DNA of 64,000 bases, from contig CAJNOI010000059.1 in NCBI GenBank assembly GCA_905250115.1, forward strand, positions 124,001-188,000. The letters are read 5' to 3'. The translations under genes and the position numbers were made by a program. This DNA comes from Adineta steineri (lineage: Eukaryota; Rotifera; Eurotatoria; Adinetida; Adinetidae). Position 1 is the stretch's first letter. Each line of letters opens with the position of its first letter. The notes beneath the pieces were generated by a model. It ran no database searches. It was not told where the DNA came from and saw nothing but the letters and a program-made list of their open reading frames with translations. This document shows positions 1 to 12,381 of the stretch, one piece after another.

Positions 1-959
1 TTGAGAATATTGAATCAACTTGCTATATGCATGGAAAAGTAAAGTCCTTTTATTTTACCTGAAATAATCGATTAAAAACAGCATGAGTAAAATATTTTTA
101 GACATCAAGAAATCTAATTGATTTCTTTTGTCTTATGTCAAATTTAAGTACTACCGACCATATTTTCAAGTATTCATATTCCATAGTAACAGTAGGAAAA
201 TCTTGAAAAAAATCCACTTGTAAGTTAATTAAAGTTTATGATTCTAGACTATATTATATCAGTTTTTATAGAGAATTTAAATGAGTTTTTGTATCGCTGA
301 CAGAGGTCACTGTACTATAGAAGAACAATTTATTGCAATATGACTTTAAAATCAAAAGATTAATGCAAATGATGAGTATCATATTACTATATTTCAAAGA
401 GAATTGATAAAGAAATAAGCGTTTTAAATCTATTGATATTTTCATGTTTTTTTCTGATTAATCCTTCGGCTACGGTACCCGTATATGTCGAACTACTTTC
501 TTTTACAATTCACAGGAAGCAGAACGCATTCATTTTTGGGCACAACGCTGCTTTTGTGCAGTCATGATGATTGCACCAATAGTCATATGGTAACTCTAGT
601 CTGCTTGCACTATACATCACCACATGATACTATAGAAAAGAATTACCCCGTAGGACTCTACCACTTAGTCAGATCAGAAAAGTGCTCGCGAATAACCAAA
701 AGTATAGTATCATTATAATAGCCATGTCAAGCATGTACACATCCAAGTATAACCTTTTTAGTAAAAACTCGGAACCAAAGGGTTATATTAATTCACAAAA
801 ACAATTTGTTTTTGAATTTGACATATTTGCATGATGATTGATCATTGTAGATTACTTATTAAAACAATCATAATGAAAAATTTGCAATAATTGAAAGTCT
901 AACGAAGTCGGCGCTAAAAGTATTCTGTAGTAATATTTTAATCTATAATATCAAAAGAT
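1..959. other. Intergenic, no gene seen
   Basis: AT-rich sequence upstream of the CFAP263-like gene. One open frame of 77 codons at 485-718 has no recognisable domain and no coding-like codon pattern, so I do not call it. Nothing else is supported here. Confidence 0.5.
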
Positions 960-2826
960 ATGTTATCTCGTCAAGAAATAGGCAAAAATATAGCAGCCAT
1001 TATTAATAGTTATGATAATACTTTATATAATAAACAAGACATGGAAGATTTATCGAATTTATCAAATTCATTAATTCAAAAGAAACTTAGAAAGATTAAG
1101 TAATATTTTTATTTTTTCTCTTGTTAATCAACTTTTTTTCAATGTTTCAAAGTGAACAAATCATATTTTTTCATGCTGAAAATCGTCTTTTATATAATTA
1201 TTTAACATGGTATGAAAAAAGAATAGTTCAAAATCAAGAAAAACCATATTCGAACAATATTATTCTGAACAGTAAATAAAATAGAAGCTTCATTTCGAAA
1301 TTCATCATTGAATGTTTAGATGAAATTAAACCTTTTATTCATCCAATTTCTAAACAAAAAATGAAACAGTTATTACTTATTGAAAAGAAACGTGAAATAG
1401 CTGAAGCTAGTTTTAAAGTTCTTCTAGCTTATAATCGAAAATATGGTATTAATACAATACAATATGCTGATGAATGCATTGTTTGATATAAAAGAAATAA
1501 TTCTTAATGTATCTTTTCTATCTCTATTTAGAATACAATTGAGACAAATGATGAAACTATAAATCATTTCGAACTTGAATTAATTCTATTGAAAAAATTC
1601 ATTCAAAAAATTAATTTAGATTTCTCTGAAATACAAAAGAAATTTACTGCTGAAGAATTTTTGGAATTTTTTCGTGATAGAATTCGTTATTATGTGAGTT
1701 TTTATTTGAATAATTCTACTGAAACTGATAAATTTTTTTTCAAAATAAGAAAACAACAGTAGGAGACTTAGTTAGCGTACGAGATGCATTATCAGAAAAA
1801 GTTAAGAAAACGAACTCTGACTAATTTGCCGAAAAGTAAAATCCAATTCGATTTTATCTTCTTTTCTGTTGTAGGAAGCGCTGGACGAAAGAGTAAGTTA
1901 TAATCTATAGGAAAAAAAACACAATTGCATTTTAATATCATCATACAATAGAAACGTCAAAAAACAGTTCGTCTTCGTTTTAATATTGATGGTATTGAGA
2001 AATCAATTCGTAAAGTCAGTTAGCAATTTTGTTTTTTTCTATTTTCTCTTTTATTATAAGAAAAATTAGGTTCGTCAAATAGTTGATACTGTAACAGAAG
2101 TTGATTTTGAACAATTAAAAATTGATATAGAAAAACAACAAAAGGAAATCAATATTAAAAATAAAATGCTGATATTTTACAAGCGACAGCAATCAGATGC
2201 AAATATGCAACTTAATGCAAAAAAGGTTGTAGAAAAATAAAGAAAATAAAAAACTAGAATGATAGTTTTCTTTTAGCCGGAATTATTTAAAGAAATTGCT
2301 ACACTAACATCAATACGTAAAGAAACAAATAATAAAATTCGACTACTAAAACATTATGATGAAGTCAAACGAAAAATGCAAGATGTATATATATATATAT
2401 ATATTGAATAAAAATTATCTTTAGCTTTTGTTCTCCTATTAGGAAATTCTACAATATGAAAAAATTAATGATCCTCTTCGTGAAATGACTATATCCTATC
2501 GTGTACCATCTATAATAAACTATGTTGATTTAAAAACAAAACAAATCAATCTTCATCGTCAGATTCGTACATGGGAACGTAAAGTACAAATTGCTGAACG
2601 TGAATTACATTTACGTCAAATAGATGCAATTCATTATCCAGAAACAATTATTCATCCGTGGAAATATCTTCAGAATCCATCACCTATTCTATTTCATAAA
2701 CATTACAACACATCACTTAATCGAATAAATCAACAAGATGAAGTTCATTTAACGATTATTAAAAATAATGTAAACCTATCTTTTCCTAAACTAAATAATA
2801 AAACGTCAATAAGTATTAAAATATAA
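960..2826 (+). CDS. CFAP263: CFAP263/CCDC113-like ciliary coiled-coil protein
   Basis: Ten exons (960-1099, 1153-1271, 1320-1480, 1532-1693, 1750-1800, 1875-1892, 1952-2014, 2070-2225, 2277-2384, 2443-2826) join in frame to 453 aa. The protein is almost entirely coiled coil. The stretch with VDFEQLKI and, near the C-terminus, a segment around YVDLK and RTWERKVQIAE match the conserved core of CCDC113 (and its partner CCDC96), which sit at the base of radial spoke 3 and the nexin link in motile cilia. The match to the segment between the two motifs favours CCDC113 over CCDC96. The N-terminal third is poorly conserved and may be lineage specific. One donor (GTTTGA at 1481) is weak. A second ciliary gene, radial spoke head 4/6, lies at 33 kb. 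The start is the first ATG in frame, and I see no strong splice acceptor in front of it. Confidence 0.78.
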
Positions 2827-5800
2827 CTAATAAATTATTAAGACTATCTAAATTTGTTTTGTTAATAATATATAAAGAACATTTGCTCTACGATAGTCTT
2901 TTAGATCGGAGTAAAAAAGTATTAAGAAAATTTTTACAAAATAAATGGCAGAATATGGTTGCCATAATCTGTCATATTTTGTTAATATGTTTTTCAACGT
3001 TTTACATAAAGAAAAAGAAAATAAGTCAAAGAACAATCAAAATAGATTGGTTTTCGAAATAATTAACAGAATTGAATGTGTCACTAAACTATTCTTTATA
3101 TATATATAACTACTTAAATGTATAACTTATTTTTCTAGGCATTTTCATTACTTATTAATTTCTCAAATGTCATTATCAATATTAGTCAGATTTCCATACT
3201 TCTAAAACAGTATATCTAGGCTAAGTTAACCATAAAATATCGTACCGATAATGATATTTAAATGATTAGAAGTTTTTGTAACATGTACTTTCGTTATATG
3301 AAAGATTCGATTTTTCCTCAATGTTAAACAAAGCAGAGTAAATTACAGATTATCGAAATACCTTAATCGATAGGTTCTTAGTGATGATTTTTTGCTCACT
3401 ATTTATGTATCTGGTGAAAAGTGACATATTTCTGTTTCCTGCATAGTTCAGGAAGTATTAAGTGACAAAAAGGATGCTTCACTTTATTCAACAATACAAA
3501 TCTAATATTGGTTCCGATTGACTTATCGCTGAATTTCGAACTATAGTCAAATATGTATTTCAACATAAATATAGAATGAAGTTTTTTCAAGCCTATATGT
3601 AAGAAATTCAATCTGAATTTCTATTGTCTTTTCAATTTGTTTAAATAATTCGTGAAAGACGATCATCTGATAAATGCATATACTTGTTAGTTAGAAGCTT
3701 AACAAGTGAATCATTAATATATATTTGTCTTAGTACTCATTTTTGCTTTTCTCAGTATATATTCATAATAAGAATATTTTATAAGTGTAAATAAAGCTCG
3801 TAAAATGTCTTCGAAGACCATCTTACGACTTTCTTCTCAATGCTTTTTCAAATACTAAATGAAGAATTACGCTTATTCTCTCTTTTCTGTATTGAATCTG
3901 ATTCTTCCATACAGGAATATTAAAAAAATGACTAATACCATATTTAATTCTTGCTGGACTAAATAATCGATATATTTTATATAACTATTATATTAACGAT
4001 GAAATCTAGAATCCGTTTTTCTAAATGAAATACATTATGCACTTTAACTATAAACGACTTTATTTTTTTTAATTTAAATACAATGAATAAGCACTTAAAA
4101 ATACTTATTGAATGTTCAAAGAAAAGAGAAATTTTGTTTTTCAAGTGTTCAAATGTTTATAGTTGAAAGAATATCAATCAAAACACTTTACATTTTACTT
4201 AAAACTTTCACTCACTAGCAAAACAAAGAAAATTATGTCTTATGTTCATTTACGATATTTCTGTTTTCGAAATAAAATTCTTTCTTTTTTGTAAATATAA
4301 ACAAAAAATATATTTATACGATGATATTATCGACACATCAACCTAATGGTTATTCTTTAGATCAACAAAAGTAATGTATCTTATGTTGTTAATAAGCTCT
4401 TATTCTCCCTTGTGAATTAATCTAATCCACTGATGAACGACAGAAGCATACAAACAAAATGAAGATGAATGAATATGTGTTGCTAACTACCTAGAGTAAT
4501 GGTCGTCATTATCGACAATAATATATTAGATCTTCTAAATAGATGATAATGAGAAATAAGATAATCTTGTTGTTTTTCAAATAACAAAATTTTTTCATGA
4601 ATAAATTATATTGTTATTGATGAAACTCAGCATGATATCAAGACAAGAAAAACATTCTAATTTTTATCTGATTTAATGTTGCCAACAAAAAATATTTAAC
4701 CTTTTTGCTATACAATTAAACAAATGTTTCGTTTTTTTGTTTTCATATCTCAGCAAGATAAAATTTGTTTTTATTATTGAACTGATGTAACAGATCATCA
4801 CCATTATTGATTGAAGTGAAGTGTTGACAAAAGAAAAATAGATAAGATGAATATAGACAAACTATCAAGACAAAAAAATAGACAATTGATTGATTGGTGC
4901 CGAGTGATCTCTTTTGTCTTTCATTTATATATTTTCCGTTAAATACTTAAAAGCTTCAGTAGCTTTCATAAAATATAAAGCCATTGTCAAACAAATAGAA
5001 CATTTAACAACATGCTTAATCCTACATACACTTTTCGCTTGTAATTGTTCATTCTGTCCGGTAATGTATTCATCGTTTGAGTTACCCGGAGGAGTAAATT
5101 CGTTTTAACATTATTTTAACGAAAAAAATAAAAAGAGATACAAAAGCCTATTATTACTATCGGTTAGTTGTCAGGTATGTTATTTTTATCATAAAGATTC
5201 AGCCAATTGCTTTACACTTGAACATAACAGACGTTCACTGAACGTTTGTTTTGATATTATTTTACCTCAAATGGCTTCTATATATGTAGACTATACATAC
5301 ATTTGGCTTTTATCCAAAATAGTATGCTTGTCAGACATAACATCTATGAACCAACCATCTTTTTTCTGTTTATTCAGTTGTTCGTTCTTCCGTTACTCGC
5401 CATTTTATACTTCTCTTTCTAAGGTCAATATGTCTGAATATAAAAGCAAAAGAATATATAGAAGAAAAAAAAGAAATCTATCAATGTTGAACGAAAGACG
5501 ATGTTCATATTTCTACCATTGAACAAAATCATAGAGACAAGTAAGTCTATATAGTTTGTTAGTATCGGGCAAAAATAGCGTTTAGAAAAGAACGAGAAAC
5601 AGGTCAATGTTCGGTCAAAAATCGAGAGAAAAAAAGAGAAATGTACATATCTGAACATGTCGCTCATATTAGACATCGCCCGACAACGGTCGGATGCGGG
5701 TACACATACATATATACAAACTTTCGCTCGTCTTTACGGTTTTTTTTTCTTCTTCTTCTTCTTCTTCTTCTTTTTTTTCGACAACGAAGAGAAGCAAGAG

Positions 5801-6318
5801 AGAATACATACAAAACAATGCGTAAAGGGTCAATCGTCGGGCCAACTCGTCCGGTGGTTCATTTGCATCGTTGTTCTTAACGTTTATTGTCGTCTACTCT
5901 CGTCAAAAAAACGTCGTTCTTTGTCTTATTTTTGTTGATCATATTTTAATCTATATTCAAAAAAACCAACAAGAAAATAAATCTAGTCAACTTTACTAAT
6001 ATATATATATATATATTTATACATACACGTATCTTCAAAAAAGAAAAATACAAATTAAGTATTGGATTATTGCATGGTGAGCTGCTCTCTCTCTCTTTTT
6101 TTCTCCCAGTATGCATGCTGTGCTTTGTCTTGTTTATTGTTGTCTGTTGTTGTTGTTGATAAGAGAGAAGAGAAGAGCTCTCCGATTCATATGATTGTGT
6201 TATTTAGTCTATGTGGTTTTTGCAAGTTCATGACTAGATCTCACACTCATCCTAATTGAGAGCACCTTCACTTGATATGAAATATATATATATATATATG
6301 TCTTTTTTATTTAACATA
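2827..6318. other. Long intergenic region leading to the microRNA cluster
   Basis: No gene-like exon chain is seen on either strand. It holds a pyrimidine tract with a CTT microsatellite (5741-5778), AT dinucleotide runs near 6000 and 6282, and a GC-richer patch at 5660-5880. Since the microRNA hairpins begin at 6319 on the plus strand, the promoter of their primary transcript may lie here. That is inference. Confidence 0.4.
5741..5778. repeat. CTT microsatellite in a poly-T tract
   Basis: About eight CTT units flanked by T runs. The open frames running through it on both sides owe their length to this simple sequence and are not called as genes. Confidence 0.85.
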
Positions 6319-6397
6319 TTACTAAGGCTAAGTGGAATTTTGGTAGAGGTTGAGAATGAATATATTCCTCACCGGGTTCTACACTTAGCTTTAGTAA
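6319..6397 (+). ncRNA. mir-36: miR-36-family pre-microRNA, copy 1
   Basis: A long hairpin: the 16-nt arm at 6319-6334 pairs with 6382-6397 with a single G:U exception, and pairing continues inward to a small loop near 6355-6365. The predicted mature product is on the 3' arm at 6369-6390 and starts TCACCGGGT, which carries the CACCGGG seed of the miR-36 family. In nematodes, flatworms and other protostomes this family is also processed from the 3' arm and often clustered. Two more hairpins with the same 3'-arm start follow within 300 bp. Expression is not shown by sequence alone. Confidence 0.82.
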
Positions 6398-6472
6398 TTA
6401 TGTCAATAATTCATTCGTTTTTAATATTTTTATTATTTTCTTTTTCTTTTTATGAACATTATTGTTCTTTCG

Positions 6473-6546
6473 ATGGAAGGTTGTATAGCCGGTTAATTTG
6501 ATTTAGAATATGAAATAAATCACCGGGTATAACACTCTTCCTTTGA
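6473..6546 (+). ncRNA. mir-36: miR-36-family pre-microRNA, copy 2
   Basis: The 5' arm from 6475 (GGAAGG, then TGTATAGCCGGT) pairs with the 3' arm 6520-6541, which starts TCACCGGGTA and ends CTCTTCC. The stem is about 21 nt with a two-base internal mismatch, and the loop is about 25 nt. Seed and arm choice agree with miR-36. It is closely related to copy 3 over both arms, so these two probably arose by a recent tandem duplication, with copy 1 more diverged in its 3' half. Confidence 0.85.
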
Positions 6547-6598
6547 TATGATCAATGATTGTCGATTTATTATTAATTAATCGCAATATAAAAAAAAC

Positions 6599-6695
6599 GA
6601 GCCGGATGGTTTTATTATTTTGTAGGAAGATTGTATAGTCGGTTACTTTGAATTTAATACAGTCACCGGGTACACACTCTTCCTTTTTCTGGCTC
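6599..6695 (+). ncRNA. mir-36: miR-36-family pre-microRNA, copy 3
   Basis: The arm at 6624-6645 (AGGAAGATTGTATAGTCGGT) pairs over its full length with 6663-6684, the 3' arm starting TCACCGGGTA. An outer pair GAGCC (6599) with GGCTC (near 6691) may extend the stem. Spacing from copy 2 is about 150 bp, so a single primary transcript is plausible. Seed CACCGGG is intact. Confidence 0.85.
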
Positions 6696-7430
6696 ATATT
6701 TGTCGTTAGTTTGAAATTTACTTTATTATACTTTTCTAATTTAGTCAAATGAACTATTTTATGTTCTACGAATTATCGTTGAACAGAATTATTCGTCGGT
6801 CATTGTATATTTCTATAAAAAAAAAATCTGTTTTTGTATTTTTATTGTTTTGTAAATAAAAGAAAATTTGTTTATTCAATAATCAATTATTTCTTTTCGA
6901 ATAAAAGAAAAAAAAAAGGTCTATTCTATTATCAAAAAAACAGAACAATTTTTGTTCATATATTTATGGGCGGTTTCTCATAGATGATAAATTAAGCGTG
7001 AGCATGCATGACTATTAATTAATAAGGACAAGTGTGAAATGTATCACATAGTATTTGTCACTCAAAAAAGAAATGGGCGTTTCTTTGCAGATGTTTCATT
7101 ATTTATAAAATAATATTGTTGATTAAAATGTAAAATTAATTTCACCATGACCTGTGTGAATGACTTGAAGTTTTTATTTTTATTACGAAGATCTTGTTTG
7201 TATACAAAAATGTTACATTTCAATAGAAAAGTATTTTAATAGAAATAAAACAATTTGAAATGCACTGTGGTTTATTATTATAACAATAAATGATAACCAA
7301 TGCGCAGTTAACTAAATAAAATTTGATTATGTACTTTAGACGTATTATTGAGTATATTTCATGTCATCTTATGTAATTGAAACATATGTCAATATTTCTC
7401 ATCAGCAATTGCCGATTCTATATAATCTAA
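6696..7430. other. Intergenic between microRNA cluster and hydrolase
   Basis: AT-rich with homopolymer runs. A pyrimidine-rich acceptor ending CATCAG lies about 27 nt before the hydrolase ATG and could serve for trans-splicing or for an upstream untranslated exon. Nothing else is recognised. Confidence 0.4.
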
Positions 7431-9038
7431 ATGTTAAAAATATTATATCTGACGTTTCCTAATTTCTTTACTTATATAATCATGTTAAAATTGTTTTTTA
7501 TTTTTAAATTATTCTATTTAATATCGTGTTCATCTGATATTATACTTGAACCGATCAAATCAGGAGCAATACCTGTATCATTTATATTTTTACCCGGTGC
7601 TGAGTTACCACCTGAACGTTATGTTCCATTACTTAAAAAAGTTCAATTGGTATCATCATATTCATTATGGATAGCTATTCCATCATTTCCGGATAATTTT
7701 CCAATTGTACAATTACGTCCTAAAGTCATTGATGAAATTCTTGAAAAATTATATAAATCAGGAATGTCAATGAATGCAACTATTTTTCTGGGTGGTCATA
7801 GTTTAGGTGGTATAGCATCACAAGCGTTAGCAATTAAATATAAAAATAAAATATTTGGACAAATATTAACGGGTGCATTTCTTGAACGTAAATATGAATT
7901 AGCAAATACAATTTATCCCGTATCTACATTAATATTATCCGGTGAACTTGATAGTTTAGCACGTGTTACACGTATTATTGAATCATTTCATTTTTATTCT
8001 ACATATCCACATTTTACATTAATTATTCCCGGAATGAATCATATGAATACTGCATCAGGTAACCCGTCAAGTCATATTATAAAAAATGATATTAAATCAG
8101 AAATAAATGAAACTATTGCACATCAACAATTATCAATTCGAATATCTGATTATATAAATATGCGTTTAAATAATCAAACAATGACGCCAATGCTTGAAGA
8201 TAATTTAAAACAAACAAGATTATTTTCTCAACCGTATTTTGATGCATTAGATCTTGAAGGTTTCTATCATTTTATCCCACCATGCTATAATCAAACAAAT
8301 GATAATTGCCAGATAGGTAGTAAATGGAGTGCATATGGGCAAAAAATTATGAGTGGTCTTAATGATTCTATTCATTTAAATATATCTGATAAATTTCATA
8401 TTGTTTATAAATTACCCGAACAATTTCCACATTTAGATAATAATTGTTCATCAATAGAAAATTCAAGTAATTGTACATTAAATATTCATACTGTAACACA
8501 AAATGTATATGATTTAACTGATGAATTTGATACTGGTGAAACGCATACATCAGCTGAAGAAATGCGTGTAAAAATGATTTCAAGACAAGTCTTATTAAAA
8601 GCTGTTGATGGAAAAGAACATGATTTTAATCAGACAGATAATCAATCTTTATGTGGTTTAATTAATCAACATGCACTAGATTGGGCTTTGGAACATGCAG
8701 GAAATAAAACAAAAGAACGCTATGAAAAAATAGGAAAAAAAATGATAATAGGAGATGATATTGGTCCACTTAATGCTGGTCCCTTATGGATATGGACACC
8801 ATTAGTAAGAAAATGTGTTATAAATTAGGATTATTAATCATTTGCTTTCTTTTTTTGTTTCAAGCAATATGATCTTGGTAAAGATAGTCAGGGTAAATCA
8901 TTTGTAACTGTACGTTCGCCTACATTACGATTTCCAAGTAATTATTCAATTTCAGCAGTAGCTGGCTTTCATTATTGCAAATTATTAAGTCCAGGCCGAG
9001 CGCTTGAATGGATTTCTATAGACAGTTTAAAACCATAA
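7431..9038 (+). CDS. Secreted alpha/beta hydrolase (lipase/esterase-like)
   Basis: Two exons, 7431-8804 and 8865-9038, about 515 aa. The GHSLGG nucleophile elbow lies near residue 124, a candidate acid in SGELDS near 175, and a candidate histidine in PGMNHM near 204, giving a plausible Ser-Asp-His triad of the alpha/beta hydrolase fold. The N-terminus has hydrophobic segments; a second ATG at 7482 gives a cleaner signal peptide ending in a Cys-Ser region and may be the true start. Beyond residue 230 the protein has a Cys-containing C-terminal half of about 280 aa with many N-x-S/T sites, suggesting export. I do not recognise this half. The substrate is unknown. The short intron removes an in-frame stop at 8826-8828. 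Confidence 0.75.
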
Positions 9039-12000
9039 AAAATTTTCATTTCTTTTTTTCATTTTATTCTTTTGTTTTATTATAATAATAAATATATATA
9101 TAGAAATAGCATTCAATATTTGTCATTCATACAAAAGAAAAATCGAGAGATGTCTTTATCTACTTAATCGCCATTATTTTTCTTAACTTATATTTCCTAC
9201 ATCGTGTCATCTTACCAAATGAAAGAAATGAGTTGTGCAAATGAAAAATAACTCGTTAAACAACTAAAGAAGTCTTATCTTACAATTCATATAATAGCTT
9301 ACGTCAAAGTACGATTTGCTTTTTTCATCGTCCTTCGTATAAGGCAACGGAAAAAGAATTGCTTAATAGCGTATAAAATTCATTAGAATAAAAAAGAAAG
9401 TCATATAGTAAGTCAAGGGCTTCTCACATTTATATGTTTGCTGGAGGAAGAAAACCGTAAAGCATTATCACTTAGACGATAGAATATCAAAACTTGCTTC
9501 TTCTTCTTCTTCTGATTATTTTTTTTTATCTAGTAAAGAGATACATTTTGATAATAAATGAAACTATTTATCTACCTGATTAAGTATTATAACATTTACG
9601 TATCTTAAGTTTCGAAGATTTTGTTTTTTTTGTCTACTAATACATATTTATTGAGTATGAGTATCGAATACAACATTTTTTTCTTTTTTCGTCTTGAAAA
9701 GTTACGCATAGAAATGATTTAGATCATGTCAATGAGAAAAGAATCGGAAGCAAAAGAGAAATTCAATTCGATGTTAACATAAATCGTTTGAAGAAACCGT
9801 ACATTTGACTTGAAGTGCAGCTGTTTCATCATATTTATTTCTCTTAGCATTTTTTTCATCTGTGTTCCGTCTGTCGATCTTATTTCTTTTTTTTCTTTTG
9901 CTTTACAATTGTTGGGTGAGAAAATACAACTGTTAAACAGCTTTATATGCATACAGGCGTTAACAGTTGTTGGTATTTATTTTTTTTTTGTAACGCAATA
10001 AACCAACCACCCAGTAAGAAAAGGGAGAGGGAGAGAGAGAGAAGAAAAAGCAAAAGCACTGACAGTAAATTTGTGACAAGGTCTTTGGCACATACAAGTG
10101 CCACTGATAATGTTATATCGTCACCTCGACTAAACAGCAGCAGTCCTTCATTCAAGAGTTATTGTCATTACTATCATCGTCTATAAGAAACTATATCAAC
10201 TTGACATAAAGAAAACACTATATCTAGTTCTACTAAAAATCATTAGTCTTCTTGTTAACTTCTCTTTTATATATGAATAATGTCTGTGTTTTTTAGACCG
10301 TTAACGATTAGTTCTACTTTATCTGCGAGAAAGCAAACAGGAAGTTAAAAAAAAAGAGACAAACTCAACAAATAAGGTAAGTCTAGTGTTGATCTTCTCG
10401 AAAGATATGCTGTAGGTGTCAATAAATATACATGTTTCCTTTTACAACATTCCTCCAAAGTAGAACAAGAAGCTATTTTCTTTTCCTTACCAAACTAGTT
10501 ACATATTAATAAACACGTACTCTACTAGGTCAAATAACACGTTTGGGTATTTTATCTTTAGATGATGTGATAATTTCATACGAATGTTCGCTCGTTCTTA
10601 ATCTTCTGTTAGTAGTAGAAAACAAATCCTTTCTTATTGACATATATGAAAAATCAAAAGTACTTTGTCAATTTACAGCATAATGACCTTTTAATCATGA
10701 TATATAAATTTTTCTTGGTAATTTAGTTATTAAAATATATGGAGAGAAACAGAGAGAAAAAAAAGAAAAGAATATTTTTGCTATTTATTTTCACAACAAA
10801 AAATTAAATATAATAACGTATTTAAAAAATAGAGAAAAAAAAGAATAAGAAATTATATGAATGCTTAATATGAAAATATTATTAATAACTTAAACATAGT
10901 TTATTTCCGTGTTCATAATGCTTTTTGATGGTTTCATTAAATATAATTCTACTCGATCACTCTTCAGTTGAAAATAGATTTTTTTTTTTATTTAGTTTAC
11001 ATTCATTTTTTTCCCCTTTTTTTTCTCTTCTACGTTTCTTGCTTGATCGTCGTCGATTACAAAAAAGACCCGATAGAATTAATGAATAAGAAATTTGTAC
11101 GTCAAGGCAATACTTGAGATGTATTGAATTTGCCATACTATTGATGTGTATTGAATATTAAGTAAATATCAATCGATGACGTGAGGATAGTAAAAGAATG
11201 ATTGGAGTCTTTATAATCAGTATAAAATTGCCTGGAATGTAAAGGCCAACGAAAGAAAAGAAAAAGAATGTTACTAAATCCCTTATCAACAAAAACATCA
11301 TCTATAATCAGTCATTTTTCTAATCTCTAGCGGTTTTTTCTTCTCACCCACATGTCTTTTTTCAAAACTATTTTTGTCCATAATAATGAAGGTCTTGGTT
11401 AAGTGCATGACTTTGTTCCGCTTATCTCATATGTTTCAAGGGCTAGAAAAGGAGAATTATGAATAAGATAAGTGGAATTTCCGGTTCAAGAATTAACAGC
11501 TATTCGTTCTTATATTACATATAAATTCTAGTAAAGTATAATGGATATCTTTGTTCTCTAACTATTAGAACAGTAATAGTCTTTTTTCCAGGAAATATTA
11601 TTGAGAGCTTAAATTGTATTTCTTATGTATGTCTGTGGGACGCAATTAACTATGTTTGTTACTTAAAAAATCGGATGAATATTGGTGTTTTGTCTGCTTT
11701 TAACATATATTTCTTTTTTTCTTCTTAGTTTTCTCTATTCATTTATTATTTATTTATACAGCATCATATTCTATAACATTATTATTAGATTCCATATTGT
11801 ATCGTTATGTGTGCATATGTCAGAAGTAAACTTATGTTGAAAACAATTTCTGACAACAATATTATTTATAATAGTTATTCACGAAAAATAAAAACCACAG
11901 TTATATAAATAGTGAAAGTAGAAGTCTTGTAAAGACTGTTGCCACTCTTTAGATGTGTAAATGCGTTTCTTTCTCCCTTCTTTTCTCTCGTTTTTTTACG

Positions 12001-12381
12001 CCTCCATTTCTTCTTTTTTTCTTACTTCTCTTCTCATTCGCGCTCTTTATTGTATTTTTTACAGTTATAATATATATAGATAGATATATATATATACGTT
12101 AGGCAACTAAAAATGGACACGAATGTAATAAAGAGAACAAGAGGTCGAACTGCTACTGACACTATCAGACATTAATATAAACGGATAGATTGCCATTTTA
12201 AAAAACAATATTTATAACTTGAAAGAAAAAAGAGAGAGAGCGAGGGAAAGAGAAGGGTATAGCCTTATCAATTTTATTCATATCGTAAGAGAGAGAGAGA
12301 ATAGTGTCGAAGGTAAAGTTTCCTAGATATTTATCAATTATTTTATATTTCTTTTTTTTTCTGTTCAGTTAACTCGTAAGT
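9039..12381. other. Intergenic, simple repeats only
   Basis: About 3.3 kb without a supported gene. There are GA-rich patches (around 10020-10050 and 12230-12300), an AT/GATA microsatellite near 12070-12100 and several poly-T runs. The last part is presumably the 5' region of the SLC1 gene; a strong pyrimidine tract ending TTCAG occurs at 12350-12369, shortly before its ATG. Confidence 0.4.

Noticed and set aside
485-718. 77-codon open frame on the plus strand
   Set aside because: No domain, no splice partners, composition not like the real genes nearby.
5641-5938. Two overlapping open frames of 79 and 93 codons
   Set aside because: Length comes from the CTT/poly-T microsatellite; no protein features.
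11230-11255. TGGAATGTAAAG, the start of miR-1
   Set aside because: Diverges after 12 bases and no complementary arm is found within 80 nt on either side, so no hairpin.
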